DNA of 64,000 bases. Source: Marinoscillum sp040222955 (GTDB lineage: Bacteria > Bacteroidota > Bacteroidia > Cytophagales > Cyclobacteriaceae). Below are positions 25,920 to 35,981 of this stretch, piece by piece. A program made the translations under genes and the position numbers. The notes beneath the pieces were generated by a model. It saw only the letters and a list, made by a program, of their open reading frames with translations, was not told where the DNA came from and ran no database searches. The stretch covers positions 236,425 through 300,424 of the forward strand of contig NZ_JAVKCA010000022.1 of NCBI RefSeq assembly GCF_040222955.1, written 5' to 3'. The number at the start of each line of letters is the position of its first letter. The stretch's first letter is position 1.

Positions 25920-28478
25920 GTGCGCATTAATCTCATAACTTATTTCGTTTTAATTACCCTGTTGGTAGCTGGCTGCTCCTACAGCAGCGGGCCTGTGAGC
26001 ACTGCGTATCAAAATATAACTGCACACTATAACGCTTACTTCATCGCCAATGAGCTGATGAATGAAATTGAGCAAAGTGTGTATGACAACTATCAATGGA
26101 ATTATAACAAGGTACTTCCAATCTACGTGCCCATAGACTCCAATGATGCCAAGAGCCTGGAGGCACAGATAGAAGACTGCATTGAAAAAGCCTCTATAGC
26201 CATTCAAAGACACCCAAATTCCCGATGGGAGGATGACTCTTACATTTTGGTGGGCAAAGCCAGGTACTACTCATTAGAGTTTGCAGATGCCATAGAGACC
26301 TTCAAGTTTGTTAATAAGCACAGCGAAAATGACGATGCCCGACATGCCGCGCTCATTGAGCTCATTAAATCATTCGTAGACTTCAACGAAATCAATAATG
26401 CCATTGCTGTCTCTGATTACTTGAAAAAGGAGAAGATGAACAACAAAAACAAGAAGGAGCTGAGCATGGTGCGGGCCTACTTGTTTCAGCAGCGCAAAGA
26501 CCTGGATCAAATGGTACAGCATCTGGTAGCCGCTGAAGAGCTAATGACCAAATACTCAGATAAAGCCCGAATCGATTTTATCATCGGGCAGGTGTATCAG
26601 CAACTGGGATTTGAAGCTGAGGCTTATAACTATTATGAAAGTTGCCTAAAAAATAATCCCGTTTATGAGTTGGCCTTTTACACCAAACTAAACATGGCAC
26701 AGGTGACGCAGGTCACGAGCTCTGGTGATATCAAGAGAACCCAGAAATATTTCAAAAAACTCCTAAAAGACACCAAAAACACGGAGTACAAGGACAAAAT
26801 CTATTATGAGATGGCCAATTTTGAAGTAAAGCAGGGCAATCTGGACCAGGCCATTGCTTATTACAAAGAATCGGTAAAATCCTCAGTAAAAAATAAGCGC
26901 CAAAAAGCGTACTCGTATTTGAAACTTGGTCAGATTTATTATGACAGCCTCAAAAATTTTGTGTTAGCTCAGAATTATTACGATAGCACTGTCTCCACCA
27001 TGCCAAAGGATGAAGAGAACTTTGATAAAATCAAACAGAGGCAAGGGATTCTAAATGATTTCGTCAAACAAATTGTCACTATTCAAACTAATGACAGCCT
27101 GGTAACCCTATCTCAACTCCCGCAAGACTCACTTTTGGCACTCGCCACGGCAGTGGCCACAGCGCAGCAGGAAAGAGAGGCTGCCAAAAAGAAGAAAGAG
27201 GCGAAACGTGCCAGCCAGCAGAGCACGGTCTTTGATCAACAAGGGGGAGATCTGATAGGTGCAAACCTGGCTCCCGGTGCCACATGGTATTTCTACAATA
27301 CCACAGCAGTAGGCAAAGGTGTTGCAGAATTCAAGCGTGTCTGGGGTAGTCGGCCTCTGGAGGACAACTGGAGAAGAAGCCTCAAAGCTGGTGGTGAAAT
27401 AACGACCGGAGCAGAGGGTGAAGAGTTAGCCAAACAGGAGACCAGTTCAAAACCTAATGAAGATGATGCCCTCCAGACAATGGTGGACGAAATGCTCGCC
27501 TCCGTACCCTCGAGTCAGGAAGAAATCAACAAACTGCTGGGTGAAGTGGAAGAGGCGCTATACAACCTTGGGAGCATCTATAATTTCAAACTGGATGAAA
27601 ATGCCAACGCCATTGAGACTTTTGAAACACTCATTGCCAGGTTTCCTCAAACAGAATATAAAGCGGAAGTTCTTTATCAGCTTTACCTGCTTTACAAGGA
27701 TACCAACATTGAGCTGGCTACACTCAAATCCAATGAACTGAAACGTGGCTTCCCTGAGTCTATATATGCCAAGCTTGTGGACAACCCCAATTACAGGGAG
27801 GAAAGCAAGGCTGCCACCGAACAGCTCAAAAAGGTTTACACCAAAGCTTACAGATTATACAGAGACAAGGATTACCAAAAAAGTAAATACCTCCTGGACA
27901 GCGCCTTCAGTCTGTATCCTGAAAACTCATTCAGTGATAACATTGCGTTGCTCAACGTCCTAAACATGGGAGAAATGGAAGGTCAGTTCAAGTACCAATA
28001 TGAGCTCAATAACTTCATCAAAACCTATCCGGAAAGTGAATTAATCCCCTATGCTCAAAAACTGGTTAAAACCAGCGAAGACTATCAAATCAATCTATAT
28101 AACAGTGCAAAGGCCCGCTTTGTTGAGTACTTTAAGCAGAAGCACTATTTGGTGGTGGTTTACCCAAACAATGACCAGCTGACTCAGCAGATCCCTTTGG
28201 AAGTGGAAGAATTTATTAAAGCCAGGAATTTTGGTCTGACCACCGGTAACCTCATCCTCAATCAGGATCATGCCCTGGTTTTGATCAATGAGTTTCCTGC
28301 GAAGGGGAGTGCAGAAAAATTTCTCACCTTACTCAACACTGAGCTTTCGCTGAAAGACTTACATAAGGGAGAAAAAATATACAGTTTTGTGATTACAGAG
28401 GATAATTTCGATATCTTCTATCAAACCAAAGACGTCAACGCCTACCTGAATTTCTTTGAAAAACACTATCCCCAATGA
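25920..28478 (+). CDS. porW: PorW/SprE-type T9SS lipoprotein with TPR repeats
   Basis: Lipoprotein required for type IX secretion and gliding in Bacteroidota. The mature protein is about 835 residues. A lipobox (LLVAGC) follows a short hydrophobic signal. TPR-type repeats cover about residues 90-380 (SRWEDDSYILVGKARYYS, AIAYYKESVKSS). A variable low-complexity linker (about 400-530) and a further TPR region (LGSIYNFKLDENANAIETFE) follow. The GTG at 25920 gives MRINLITYFVLITLLVAGC, a standard lipoprotein signal. A TTG at 25905 in frame is the alternative. The stop overlaps the PBP1A start by 4 bp. The rest of the T9SS core is at 32.6-38.1 kb. Confidence 0.85.
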   Translation: MRINLITYFVLITLLVAGCSYSSGPVSTAYQNITAHYNAYFIANELMNEIEQSVYDNYQWNYNKVLPIYVPIDSNDAKSLEAQIEDCIEKASIAIQRHPNSRWEDDSYILVGKARYYSLEFADAIETFKFVNKHSENDDARHAALIELIKSFVDFNEINNAIAVSDYLKKEKMNNKNKKELSMVRAYLFQQRKDLDQMVQHLVAAEELMTKYSDKARIDFIIGQVYQQLGFEAEAYNYYESCLKNNPVYELAFYTKLNMAQVTQVTSSGDIKRTQKYFKKLLKDTKNTEYKDKIYYEMANFEVKQGNLDQAIAYYKESVKSSVKNKRQKAYSYLKLGQIYYDSLKNFVLAQNYYDSTVSTMPKDEENFDKIKQRQGILNDFVKQIVTIQTNDSLVTLSQLPQDSLLALATAVATAQQEREAAKKKKEAKRASQQSTVFDQQGGDLIGANLAPGATWYFYNTTAVGKGVAEFKRVWGSRPLEDNWRRSLKAGGEITTGAEGEELAKQETSSKPNEDDALQTMVDEMLASVPSSQEEINKLLGEVEEALYNLGSIYNFKLDENANAIETFETLIARFPQTEYKAEVLYQLYLLYKDTNIELATLKSNELKRGFPESIYAKLVDNPNYREESKAATEQLKKVYTKAYRLYRDKDYQKSKYLLDSAFSLYPENSFSDNIALLNVLNMGEMEGQFKYQYELNNFIKTYPESELIPYAQKLVKTSEDYQINLYNSAKARFVEYFKQKHYLVVVYPNNDQLTQQIPLEVEEFIKARNFGLTTGNLILNQDHALVLINEFPAKGSAEKFLTLLNTELSLKDLHKGEKIYSFVITEDNFDIFYQTKDVNAYLNFFEKHYPQ

Positions 28479-30754
28479 ATAAACGAACGCTCAGAATCAT
28501 TGTCATCGTGCTGTGGGTTCTCTTTTTAGGAGCTGCCATCACCATTCCATCGCTTTTCTATATGGTCAAGCATGATACCAATGGGTGGTTTGGAGACCTG
28601 CCAAGCCTACAGGACCTTGAGAAGCCCGACCCGGACCTCTCCTCGGAGCTCATCAGTGCGGACGGGGTTTCATTGGGAAAGTATTATAGAAAAAACCGGA
28701 CTCCAGTCACTTACGAGGAGCTGTCTCCCGAACTCGTGAATACCCTTCTGGTCACGGAGGATATTCGTTTCAAAAAGCACTCCGGAATAGATCTTAAAGG
28801 CCTGCTGAGGGCAATAATCGGCAAACTTACATTTCAGTTCAATGGAGGAGGCTCCACCATTACCATGCAGTTGGCTGAAAATCTCTATAGCACTTCCTCT
28901 GCCAACCGTGGCTCACTTTACAAATACTCGTCCGTCGGCCAAATTATTACCAAACTCAAAGAATGGATCATTTCTGTCCAGCTTGAACAGTCCTACACAA
29001 AGGAGGAAATACTGGCCATGTACCTCAACACAGTGGAGTATGGAAGTAACTCCTTCGGAATCAAAGTTGCTGCCAAAACTTTTTTCAACAAACTCCCCTC
29101 ACAACTCAACTATAGCGAAGCGGCACTTCTCGTAGGGGCCATCAACGCACCTACCAGGTATAGTCCCATCCTGAACCCTGAAAATGCGATCGCTAAAAGA
29201 ACAGAGGTTCTGTATAACCTGCAAAAGTACGGGCTGCTAACCAGAGAGACTTTTGACAGTCTGAAAACAACAGATTTTGGGCTGACCTATTTGGTAGACA
29301 ATCACAACGAGGGGCTGGCCACTTACTTCCGGTTTGTGATCCGTAACTTCTTACTTTCCTGGACGAAAGAGCATGGCTATGACCTGTTTGAAGATGGGCT
29401 CAAAATCTACACCACCATAGATAGTCGCATGCAGGAATATGCCGAGCAGGCCATGCAGGAGCATATGGATACCTTGCAGTCCATTTTTGACAATCATTGG
29501 GCCGCACTGAAAAGCAACCCATGGATTGATGACAATGGAAATGAATTGGAGGGATTCATCGAAAATGCCATGAAAAGAACCCCCCAGTATCGCGCATTGG
29601 TAAGTACCTATGGACGAGAATCAGACTCTGTAGAAATATTGCTCAAAAAGAAAAAACCGATGACTGTATTCAGCTGGGAGGGTGAGATAGATACAGTATT
29701 TAGTGCCTATGATTCCCTGCGCTATTACAAAAAGTTTTTACAGGCCGGCTTCATGGCCATGGATCCGAAAAACGGTAACATCAAAGCCTGGGTAGGCGGG
29801 ATTAATCACAAGTATTTTAAATACGATCATGTTAGTCAGGGTAAGAGACAACCAGGATCAACCTTTAAGCCCTTTGTTTACACCGTAGCCATAGACAATG
29901 ACTATTCTCCATGCTATCCGGTGGTGGACGCCCCGGTGACATTTGCCATGCCCGGACAGGACCCGCCGACCTATACCCCTGACAATGCCAGCGGAAAATT
30001 TAGTGGAGAAGTCATGACCATACGTCAGGCCATGGCCCGATCTGTCAATAGCATAACTGCTTTTGTGATGAAGCAGGTAAAACCTGAAACTGTGATAGAG
30101 TATGCCAGAAGATTGGGAATAGAAAGCCCTCTCGCTCCGGTTCCCGCTCTTGCATTAGGTGCCGGGGGGGATGTCTCGCTCGAGGAAATGCTGGCTGCAT
30201 ATTCCACTTTCGTGAATAAAGGAATCTATACCAAACCCTTTTTCATCTCTAGAATAGAAGATGAAAACGGCAATGTGATTCAACAGTTTGTGCCAGAAAC
30301 CAGAGAGGCCCTGAATGAAGAGACAGCCTACTTAATGCTCCATATGCTCAAGGGAACTACAGAGGAGCCTGGGGGCACAGGTATGGTACTGGACAGAGAA
30401 CTCCGGATGGATAACGAAATTGCTGCCAAAACCGGCACCACCCAAAATGCGTCTGATGGCTGGTTTATGGGAGTCACCAAAGATTTGGCAGCCGGCGCCT
30501 GGGTGGGTGGCGATGATCGATCCATTCACTTCAAATACTGGGCAATGGGTCAGGGCGCCAGAACCGCTATGCCCATTTGGGAAAGGTTCATGCTCAAAGT
30601 ATATGCTGACCCTACATTAGGGTACCAAAAGGGTCCTTTTGACAAACCTTTGAAACCAATCAGTGTCGAATTGGATTGTGATAAATATAATGATGTACTC
30701 CAACCTACAGATTCACTTCGTTTTGACCTGATCGACGAAGACGATATCATGTAA
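28475..30754 (+). CDS. Penicillin-binding protein 1A (bifunctional transglycosylase/transpeptidase)
   Basis: Class A PBP that polymerises lipid II and cross-links peptides at the outer face of the inner membrane. The 759 residues begin with one membrane helix (about 8-31). The GT51 domain has TEDIRFKKHSGIDLKGLLRA and GGSTITMQLAENLY. The transpeptidase domain has the nucleophile in PGSTFKPF near residue 460, SVN near 523 and KTGTT near 652. All three catalytic motifs are intact. It overlaps the porW stop by 4 bp and precedes uvrC by 6 bp, so the three genes are likely co-transcribed. Confidence 0.96.
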   Translation: MNKRTLRIIVIVLWVLFLGAAITIPSLFYMVKHDTNGWFGDLPSLQDLEKPDPDLSSELISADGVSLGKYYRKNRTPVTYEELSPELVNTLLVTEDIRFKKHSGIDLKGLLRAIIGKLTFQFNGGGSTITMQLAENLYSTSSANRGSLYKYSSVGQIITKLKEWIISVQLEQSYTKEEILAMYLNTVEYGSNSFGIKVAAKTFFNKLPSQLNYSEAALLVGAINAPTRYSPILNPENAIAKRTEVLYNLQKYGLLTRETFDSLKTTDFGLTYLVDNHNEGLATYFRFVIRNFLLSWTKEHGYDLFEDGLKIYTTIDSRMQEYAEQAMQEHMDTLQSIFDNHWAALKSNPWIDDNGNELEGFIENAMKRTPQYRALVSTYGRESDSVEILLKKKKPMTVFSWEGEIDTVFSAYDSLRYYKKFLQAGFMAMDPKNGNIKAWVGGINHKYFKYDHVSQGKRQPGSTFKPFVYTVAIDNDYSPCYPVVDAPVTFAMPGQDPPTYTPDNASGKFSGEVMTIRQAMARSVNSITAFVMKQVKPETVIEYARRLGIESPLAPVPALALGAGGDVSLEEMLAAYSTFVNKGIYTKPFFISRIEDENGNVIQQFVPETREALNEETAYLMLHMLKGTTEEPGGTGMVLDRELRMDNEIAAKTGTTQNASDGWFMGVTKDLAAGAWVGGDDRSIHFKYWAMGQGARTAMPIWERFMLKVYADPTLGYQKGPFDKPLKPISVELDCDKYNDVLQPTDSLRFDLIDEDDIM

Positions 30755-30760
30755 CAATAC

Positions 30761-32563
30761 ATGGAATCACACAAATTTTCTACCAAAGAATACGGAAAGC
30801 TTCCGCATCAGCCAGGTGTATACAAATTCTATGACCTCACCAACACCATTATTTATGTTGGGAAGGCAAAGGATCTTCTCAAGCGGGTATCCAGCTATTT
30901 CAATAAATCAAACCAGGCCAGCAGAAAAACCGTCAAGCTGGTTCGTGAAATTGAAAGCATCGAAATCATCATTGTAAACAGCGAATTCGATGCGTTATTA
31001 CTGGAGAACAGTCTCATCAAAGAGAATCAGCCTAAATACAACATCCTCCTAAAAGACGACAAGACCTTTCCCAGTATCTGTGTTACGAATGAGCGATTCC
31101 CAAGAATCTTCTCCACCCGAAGCATAGACCCAACTAAAGGCATCTATTATGGCCCCTATACCAGTGTAAAAGCCATGAACGGGGTGCTGGACTTACTTAG
31201 AAAGCTCTATAAAATCCGCACCTGTAATTTCAACCTCTCAGAACGAAATGTCAGTCAGGGCAAATTCAAGGTTTGCCTGGAATTTCATATCGGTAACTGC
31301 CTGGGCCCCTGTGAAGGCTTACAGGATGAATCAGACTACATGGCGGACATCCAAAGCGCTCATCACATTCTGAAAGGCAATATTTCCACTGTGAAAGCTG
31401 GCTACAAAGAACTGATGCAAAATGCCGCCGAAGAGCTAAAGTTTGAATCCGCACAGGATTTCAAACAAAAGCTTGATCATCTCGATAATTTTCAGTCCAA
31501 ATCCTTAATCGTCAATCCTAAAATCAGCGACCTGGATATCTTTGGTGTGATAGGTGATGGTAATAAATACTACCTCAACTATATGAAGATCGAACATGGC
31601 ACCATCAGAATGTCTGAGACTGTAGAGTCAAAAAGGAAACTAGACGAACCAGAAGAAGAGCTACTCCAGTTGATCTTATTTAGTCTCAGGAATAAATACA
31701 GCAGCTCCAGTAGCGAAATCATTAGCAACCGCCCAATCAATGGCTGGGATGAAATAGAGATCACTCAACCTAAGATCGGAGACAAAAAGAAACTGCTAGA
31801 CCTTTCACTCAAAAATGCCCTCTTTTTCAAGAATGATCGTCTGGTTAGGAGTGAGGGTAAGAAAACCAGCAGCGAGAAAATTTTGGAACAGCTGCAAGCG
31901 GACCTGGGGTTAAAGACCCTGCCAAAGCACATAGAATGTTTTGACAATAGTAATATTCAGGGCACGAATCCTGTCTCCTCTATGGTCTGCTTTAAAAATG
32001 GCAAACCCTCCAAAAAGGACTATCGCAAATACAACATTAAAACTGTGATAGGACCTGATGACTTTGCCAGTATGAGAGAGGTGGTGGGACGGAGATACAA
32101 ATACCTCAAAGAGGAGAACCTCCCGCTACCAGATCTGGTGATAATAGATGGGGGAAAAGGCCAGTTAAGTGCTGCCTGCGAGCCCCTGAAGGAACTCGGT
32201 CTATATGGAAAGATACCCATCGTAGGCATTGCCAAAAGGCTTGAAGAAATTTACTATCCGGAAGATTCAATCCCTCTGCATATAAGCAAGAAATCACCAG
32301 CACTGAAACTGCTCCAGCACCTGAGGGATGAGGCCCATCGGTTTGCCATCACCTTTCACCGGTCTAAAAGAAGCAAAGCCAGTATTGAATCGGAGCTGGA
32401 CAATATCAAAGGTCTTGGGAGTGTCACCAAGGAAAAATTACTCCGCCACTTCAAAAGCATGAAAAGGATTGAATTGGCTCAGGAGAAAGAGCTAGCCGAA
32501 ATTGTGGGTAAGTCCAGGGCCAATATTCTTACCACTTACTTCAAACATAAAAAGGGATCGTAA
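30761..32563 (+). CDS. uvrC: UvrABC excinuclease subunit C
   Basis: Makes both incisions around bulky DNA lesions in nucleotide excision repair. The 600 residues carry the GIY-YIG nuclease (QPGVYKFYDLTNTIIYVGKA, about 13-95), a UVR region (about 200-240), the RNase H-like 5' nuclease domain (IECFDNSNIQGTNPVSSMVC and LPDLVIIDGGKGQLSAA), and C-terminal helix-hairpin-helix motifs (IKGLGSVTKEKLLRHFKSM). The stop codon lies inside the bidirectional terminator at 32549-32576. The uvrA partner is at 45167-48025; uvrB is not present in the window. Confidence 0.97.
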   Translation: MESHKFSTKEYGKLPHQPGVYKFYDLTNTIIYVGKAKDLLKRVSSYFNKSNQASRKTVKLVREIESIEIIIVNSEFDALLLENSLIKENQPKYNILLKDDKTFPSICVTNERFPRIFSTRSIDPTKGIYYGPYTSVKAMNGVLDLLRKLYKIRTCNFNLSERNVSQGKFKVCLEFHIGNCLGPCEGLQDESDYMADIQSAHHILKGNISTVKAGYKELMQNAAEELKFESAQDFKQKLDHLDNFQSKSLIVNPKISDLDIFGVIGDGNKYYLNYMKIEHGTIRMSETVESKRKLDEPEEELLQLILFSLRNKYSSSSSEIISNRPINGWDEIEITQPKIGDKKKLLDLSLKNALFFKNDRLVRSEGKKTSSEKILEQLQADLGLKTLPKHIECFDNSNIQGTNPVSSMVCFKNGKPSKKDYRKYNIKTVIGPDDFASMREVVGRRYKYLKEENLPLPDLVIIDGGKGQLSAACEPLKELGLYGKIPIVGIAKRLEEIYYPEDSIPLHISKKSPALKLLQHLRDEAHRFAITFHRSKRSKASIESELDNIKGLGSVTKEKLLRHFKSMKRIELAQEKELAEIVGKSRANILTTYFKHKKGS

Positions 32564-32576
32564 ACGATCCCTTTTT
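32549..32576. terminator. Bidirectional terminator between uvrC and gldN
   Basis: A perfect inverted repeat, AAAAAGGGATCGT (32549-32561) against ACGATCCCTTTTT (32564-32576), gives a T-run on each strand. It separates the convergent uvrC and gldN genes and includes the uvrC stop codon. Confidence 0.88.
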
Positions 32577-32601
32577 ATAAAATATCTTTTTCAAGAAGTC
32601 A

Positions 32602-33438
32602 CTAGTACTCCCATAACTCGCTTTCGTACTCCATCAGATCGTATTCATACTTTTGCTGAAGCATTACCGCATCAAAAGGATCAGAGGTTAACTGCCTGAT
32701 ATCAAGGTTTTGTGCATTGGACATTTTGATAATTGGCGCTGAAAACAATCTTAACTCAAGAGCATCTCCATAATTTCTATGTGCCGCCTGATTCTGATTA
32801 TTGTACCAAATGGCTTTGTCAGCGTAGGGTCCTCTGAACAAGGCCACCACATCCTCATATTTAAAATGAGCGATCTGGTTCTCAAATCCTGCAGGATTCC
32901 ATGTAGAACCAGCTCTCCCAGGCAATGCGATGGTCAAAGACCTGATGTACCAGTACATTCGTGATCTGTTTCTATCAAACATCACTTCCTCTCTAATATA
33001 CATTACATCAAATACATCTTTTGGAATTGGATCGGTTTGAGGCCCACTGGCCTGTGCCTGACTAGAAGATTCGTTACCGAAACCTCCACCAAAGCCTCCA
33101 CCAAAGCCTCCACCAAAATCACCACCGCCTTGGCGCTCTACAGTTGTCTTGGTTTTAAAAACACTATCCGGCATCAGGTTCAGACAAGAATCTGTCATAT
33201 ATGGCTTCAATAATCCGGCTTCCACCGCATCAAGCAGTAGCCTTGATATTTCTCCATTTCTTGAGAAAAAAGGCATGTTCTGCTTCTCGCGCAAATCCAT
33301 TCTCCTCCAAACCATTCTCTGAAACATGATCTGAGATTCCTGAACCTCAGGCTTAATGATGGGTATCTTTACCTCCTGCGCATACAAAACAGGAACAGTC
33401 AGTAACCCAATCAACAGTGCATAACAAAATTTTTTCAT
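32602..33438 (-). CDS. gldN: Gliding motility/T9SS protein GldN (PorN)
   Basis: Outer-membrane-associated periplasmic ring protein of the type IX secretion system, which joins GldK. The 278-residue precursor has a signal peptide (MKKFCYALLIGLLTVPVLYAQ). The family segments MFQRMVWRRMDLREKQNMPFF near residues 38-58 and IREEVMFDRNRSRMYWYI near residue 150 are present. An unusual glycine/phenylalanine-rich insert (about 105-120, GGGFGGGFGGG) is coded by a 12-bp tandem repeat at 33083-33118. It is the last gene of gldK-L-M-N, 12 bp after gldM. Confidence 0.95.
   Translation of the reverse strand: MKKFCYALLIGLLTVPVLYAQEVKIPIIKPEVQESQIMFQRMVWRRMDLREKQNMPFFSRNGEISRLLLDAVEAGLLKPYMTDSCLNLMPDSVFKTKTTVERQGGGDFGGGFGGGFGGGFGNESSSQAQASGPQTDPIPKDVFDVMYIREEVMFDRNRSRMYWYIRSLTIALPGRAGSTWNPAGFENQIAHFKYEDVVALFRGPYADKAIWYNNQNQAAHRNYGDALELRLFSAPIIKMSNAQNLDIRQLTSDPFDAVMLQQKYEYDLMEYESELWEY
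33083..33118 (-). repeat. Three-copy 12-bp tandem repeat inside gldN
   Basis: CCTCCACCAAAG occurs three times in a row (33083-33094, 33095-33106, 33107-33118, the last ending AAAA). It encodes Gly-Gly-Phe-Gly repeats in frame. The copy number could vary by slippage without a frameshift. Confidence 0.85.
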
Positions 33439-33450
33439 AACCTATCTGAA

Positions 33451-35100
33451 TTAATTTAGAGAGATGTTGATGAATCTATTATAGTTATTAAAATCCTCAA
33501 CCTCTTTTCTAAAGTTCTGTCTTTGTACCTTCCTAATTTCAATTGAAAGCTGGTCTCCTTTTCTGGCCTGAGAAACTATGGCTGTAAGGTTGGCTGTTTC
33601 ACCCACCGTAATCGTAGTTCTTCCGATACCACCACTAACCAAAGTGATTTGAGCTTCGGCCACCCGGAACTTAGCATCTTCCGGAAGGAATTGCTGAAAA
33701 CTCTCATCGGGCACAGCCTTGATGTACAACCTTGGTGTTTTAGCAGATATACCAGTCTTCATATTTACTTCACCCTGATCCGTATAAACGGTGATGGTCG
33801 GAGCTGGAATTCTTCGTACTCCAAATTCACGCGAACCAATCAGATTTCCATTACTTGAAACTTTCAGAACAACCTGCTCCGTAGAAGTAGGTACAATAGT
33901 CACCTGTCCCTTAGCACTTCCCTGATAAGTCTTTGCGTTAGTAGCGGAGAAAGCAGGATTATAGGCTACCCCAAGCTGAGGTACCTGTACATCCAAGTTG
34001 TTACCGCATCTCAGATAAAGCGCATTCACAGAGGTAGATTGAATCTGAATGGTTGGTTTCACCACAAAATACTCCACAACATCTGTAAACGTCGTATCCC
34101 TACCTCCCGGTAGTGTTACGGTGATTGCTGCCTCATAAGTCTTCTTTGCCAATCCTTCTGCATCAAATGTTGATGAGTTGGCTGTGAACTCTACAAGACC
34201 CTGACCACTGGCATCCACTTCAATTTCATTTCCATCATAAGTCATCGTAGGAGTCACTCCTGAAGACGATGCAGCGATGAACATTTTGGCGGTGTACTTG
34301 GTACCTGCAGCCACATATCGCGACTCAGGCTTAACCATTGGCACAATGACGTCAAACTTCAAATCACCTGCTCCCACTTTGTCAGAGAGGAAATCCAAAG
34401 CTCTTGTTTCATAACCTAAAACCCTTGACTGAAACTCACTGATGGTAGCTATACCTGCAGGTGTTGGAGAATCACTAAATGCCAGATCAGCAAAAGCCTT
34501 ACCCTTTTGATTAGGATCCTCCTTATACACCGGATCTTCATCTGCATCTACAGCAATCTTTTTGTAAGCCGCAAGATCTGACTCTGATGCACCAATAGCG
34601 CTCAGTTTCTCCTTTAATAGCTCAGGGAACTGATTGAGTCGCTCTTTCAGTTTTATACCATAACCCTGACCTCCATCTTCCACGGGCATCATATAATGTC
34701 CAACTGTGGAGTAATCAGTTTTACCGATCAGGTGTTTTGCATCACCAGGGTACTCAGGACTTTTTCCTTCCTCATAACCACCTGATTCTTCAACCAGGGC
34801 AATTTTGAGTTCGGTTAGCTCCTTAAGCATTTTGGAGGTCTCAGTTCTTATATCCTGAGCTAACTCGGCAACCTTCACATCGTCCTCTCTATTGCCCGAA
34901 TCATCAACAGTTTTAATGATACTCTCAACTATCTGACCATTTCTTTCCTCACTCTCACGGTTAGCTTTTACTAGCGAATCGTCAAGAAATACAAATTTGT
35001 CAATAATTGTAATGGAGACGTTCAATGCCAACAGAGCTGTTAGCACCAGGTACATCATCCCAATCAATTTTTGCCGCGGCGTTTCCTTTCCTCCAGACAT
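33451..35100 (-). CDS. gldM: Gliding motility/T9SS motor protein GldM (PorM)
   Basis: Forms with GldL the proton-driven rotary motor of T9SS and gliding. The 549 residues begin MSGGKETPRQKLIGMMYLVL, the family signature, with a single membrane helix (about 13-33). A helical periplasmic part follows, then the beta-rich D2-D4 domains that reach GldK/N. The single helix with GldL's two helices makes the motor's membrane core. It lies 31 bp after gldL and 12 bp before gldN. Confidence 0.96.
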   Translation of the reverse strand: MSGGKETPRQKLIGMMYLVLTALLALNVSITIIDKFVFLDDSLVKANRESEERNGQIVESIIKTVDDSGNREDDVKVAELAQDIRTETSKMLKELTELKIALVEESGGYEEGKSPEYPGDAKHLIGKTDYSTVGHYMMPVEDGGQGYGIKLKERLNQFPELLKEKLSAIGASESDLAAYKKIAVDADEDPVYKEDPNQKGKAFADLAFSDSPTPAGIATISEFQSRVLGYETRALDFLSDKVGAGDLKFDVIVPMVKPESRYVAAGTKYTAKMFIAASSSGVTPTMTYDGNEIEVDASGQGLVEFTANSSTFDAEGLAKKTYEAAITVTLPGGRDTTFTDVVEYFVVKPTIQIQSTSVNALYLRCGNNLDVQVPQLGVAYNPAFSATNAKTYQGSAKGQVTIVPTSTEQVVLKVSSNGNLIGSREFGVRRIPAPTITVYTDQGEVNMKTGISAKTPRLYIKAVPDESFQQFLPEDAKFRVAEAQITLVSGGIGRTTITVGETANLTAIVSQARKGDQLSIEIRKVQRQNFRKEVEDFNNYNRFINISLN

Positions 35101-35131
35101 ATTATTTTTAGTTTAAGCTTGTGTTGGAAAA

Positions 35132-35944
35132 TTACCCCTGTTTCATTGCGCTCAGCATATTGCCATATACCTTGTTGAGGGATGCAATATTGGTAGTAAG
35201 TGTATTAAGCTGAGCCTGAAATGCTGAAGTCTCCTTACCAGCCTCACCCATACTCTCCAAAGCCTGGGTCAGGTTTGAATAGAATTTATTCATCGATTTC
35301 ACATGGCCTTGTGCATCTTTCAATTCCATTTCGTACACTGCATTCAATGCACCTAAACTCTTAGTAACGTTCTGCACCTGGCTATGATACTCCTTCGTAT
35401 CCTTAGAAGCTTCTGCCATTGCAGACATTGCCTGCATAGAAGTCGCATATGACTTGTTCATCTCTACGAGTGAGTTAGAAGCCGCCTTGGCATTCTTGGC
35501 ATATTCATTGGTCACTAAAGCAGCATCTCCCAATTGAGCCATTTTAGAGGCCGAATCCGCCAGATTCTTCATGCCATCACCTAAACTCTTAATCAATTCA
35601 GGTCCAACTTTTGCATCTGCCAGCATTTTATCCATTCCTGCAGCAACTCCGGTGTTATTTCCACCACTTGTCACCTTTCTTGGTGCAGCAGCAGGGCCAT
35701 CATAGTCGTCAGCCAACTCAGGGTATACTTTTGACCAATCTGGATCCTTGTGTGCTGGCTCGAAAGCACTCAGGAAGAAGATCACCGCTTCCACCGTAAG
35801 ACCAATACCAAGCATAGGTCCCGAACCCGGAAGGTGAAGAATTTTAAACATAGCACCAACAATTACTATTGCCGCTCCGATACCGTATATCTTAGGCATT
35901 ATTGTGCTGAAAAGAAGCTCTACGAATCCGCCTTTTTTGCTCAT
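35132..35944 (-). CDS. gldL: Gliding motility/T9SS motor protein GldL (PorL)
   Basis: Inner-membrane partner of GldM in the T9SS motor. The 270 residues contain two N-terminal membrane helices (about 15-38 and 43-60, KIYGIGAAIVIVGAMFKILH and ML...EAVIFFLSAFEP). The Glu in the second helix (TVEAVIFF) is the likely proton-carrying residue known from this family. The rest is a long cytoplasmic coiled-coil region of Ala/Lys/Met-rich helices (about 100-270), longer than in some relatives. Confidence 0.95.
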   Translation of the reverse strand: MSKKGGFVELLFSTIMPKIYGIGAAIVIVGAMFKILHLPGSGPMLGIGLTVEAVIFFLSAFEPAHKDPDWSKVYPELADDYDGPAAAPRKVTSGGNNTGVAAGMDKMLADAKVGPELIKSLGDGMKNLADSASKMAQLGDAALVTNEYAKNAKAASNSLVEMNKSYATSMQAMSAMAEASKDTKEYHSQVQNVTKSLGALNAVYEMELKDAQGHVKSMNKFYSNLTQALESMGEAGKETSAFQAQLNTLTTNIASLNKVYGNMLSAMKQG

Positions 35945-35981
35945 TTTGTTGAAATATTTAGGTTAGTAATTTTTATCAAGT

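Noticed and set aside
32602..33438. Frameshift suspected in gldN because of the repeat
   Set aside because: The 12-bp units keep the frame and the protein is intact to its family C-terminus.
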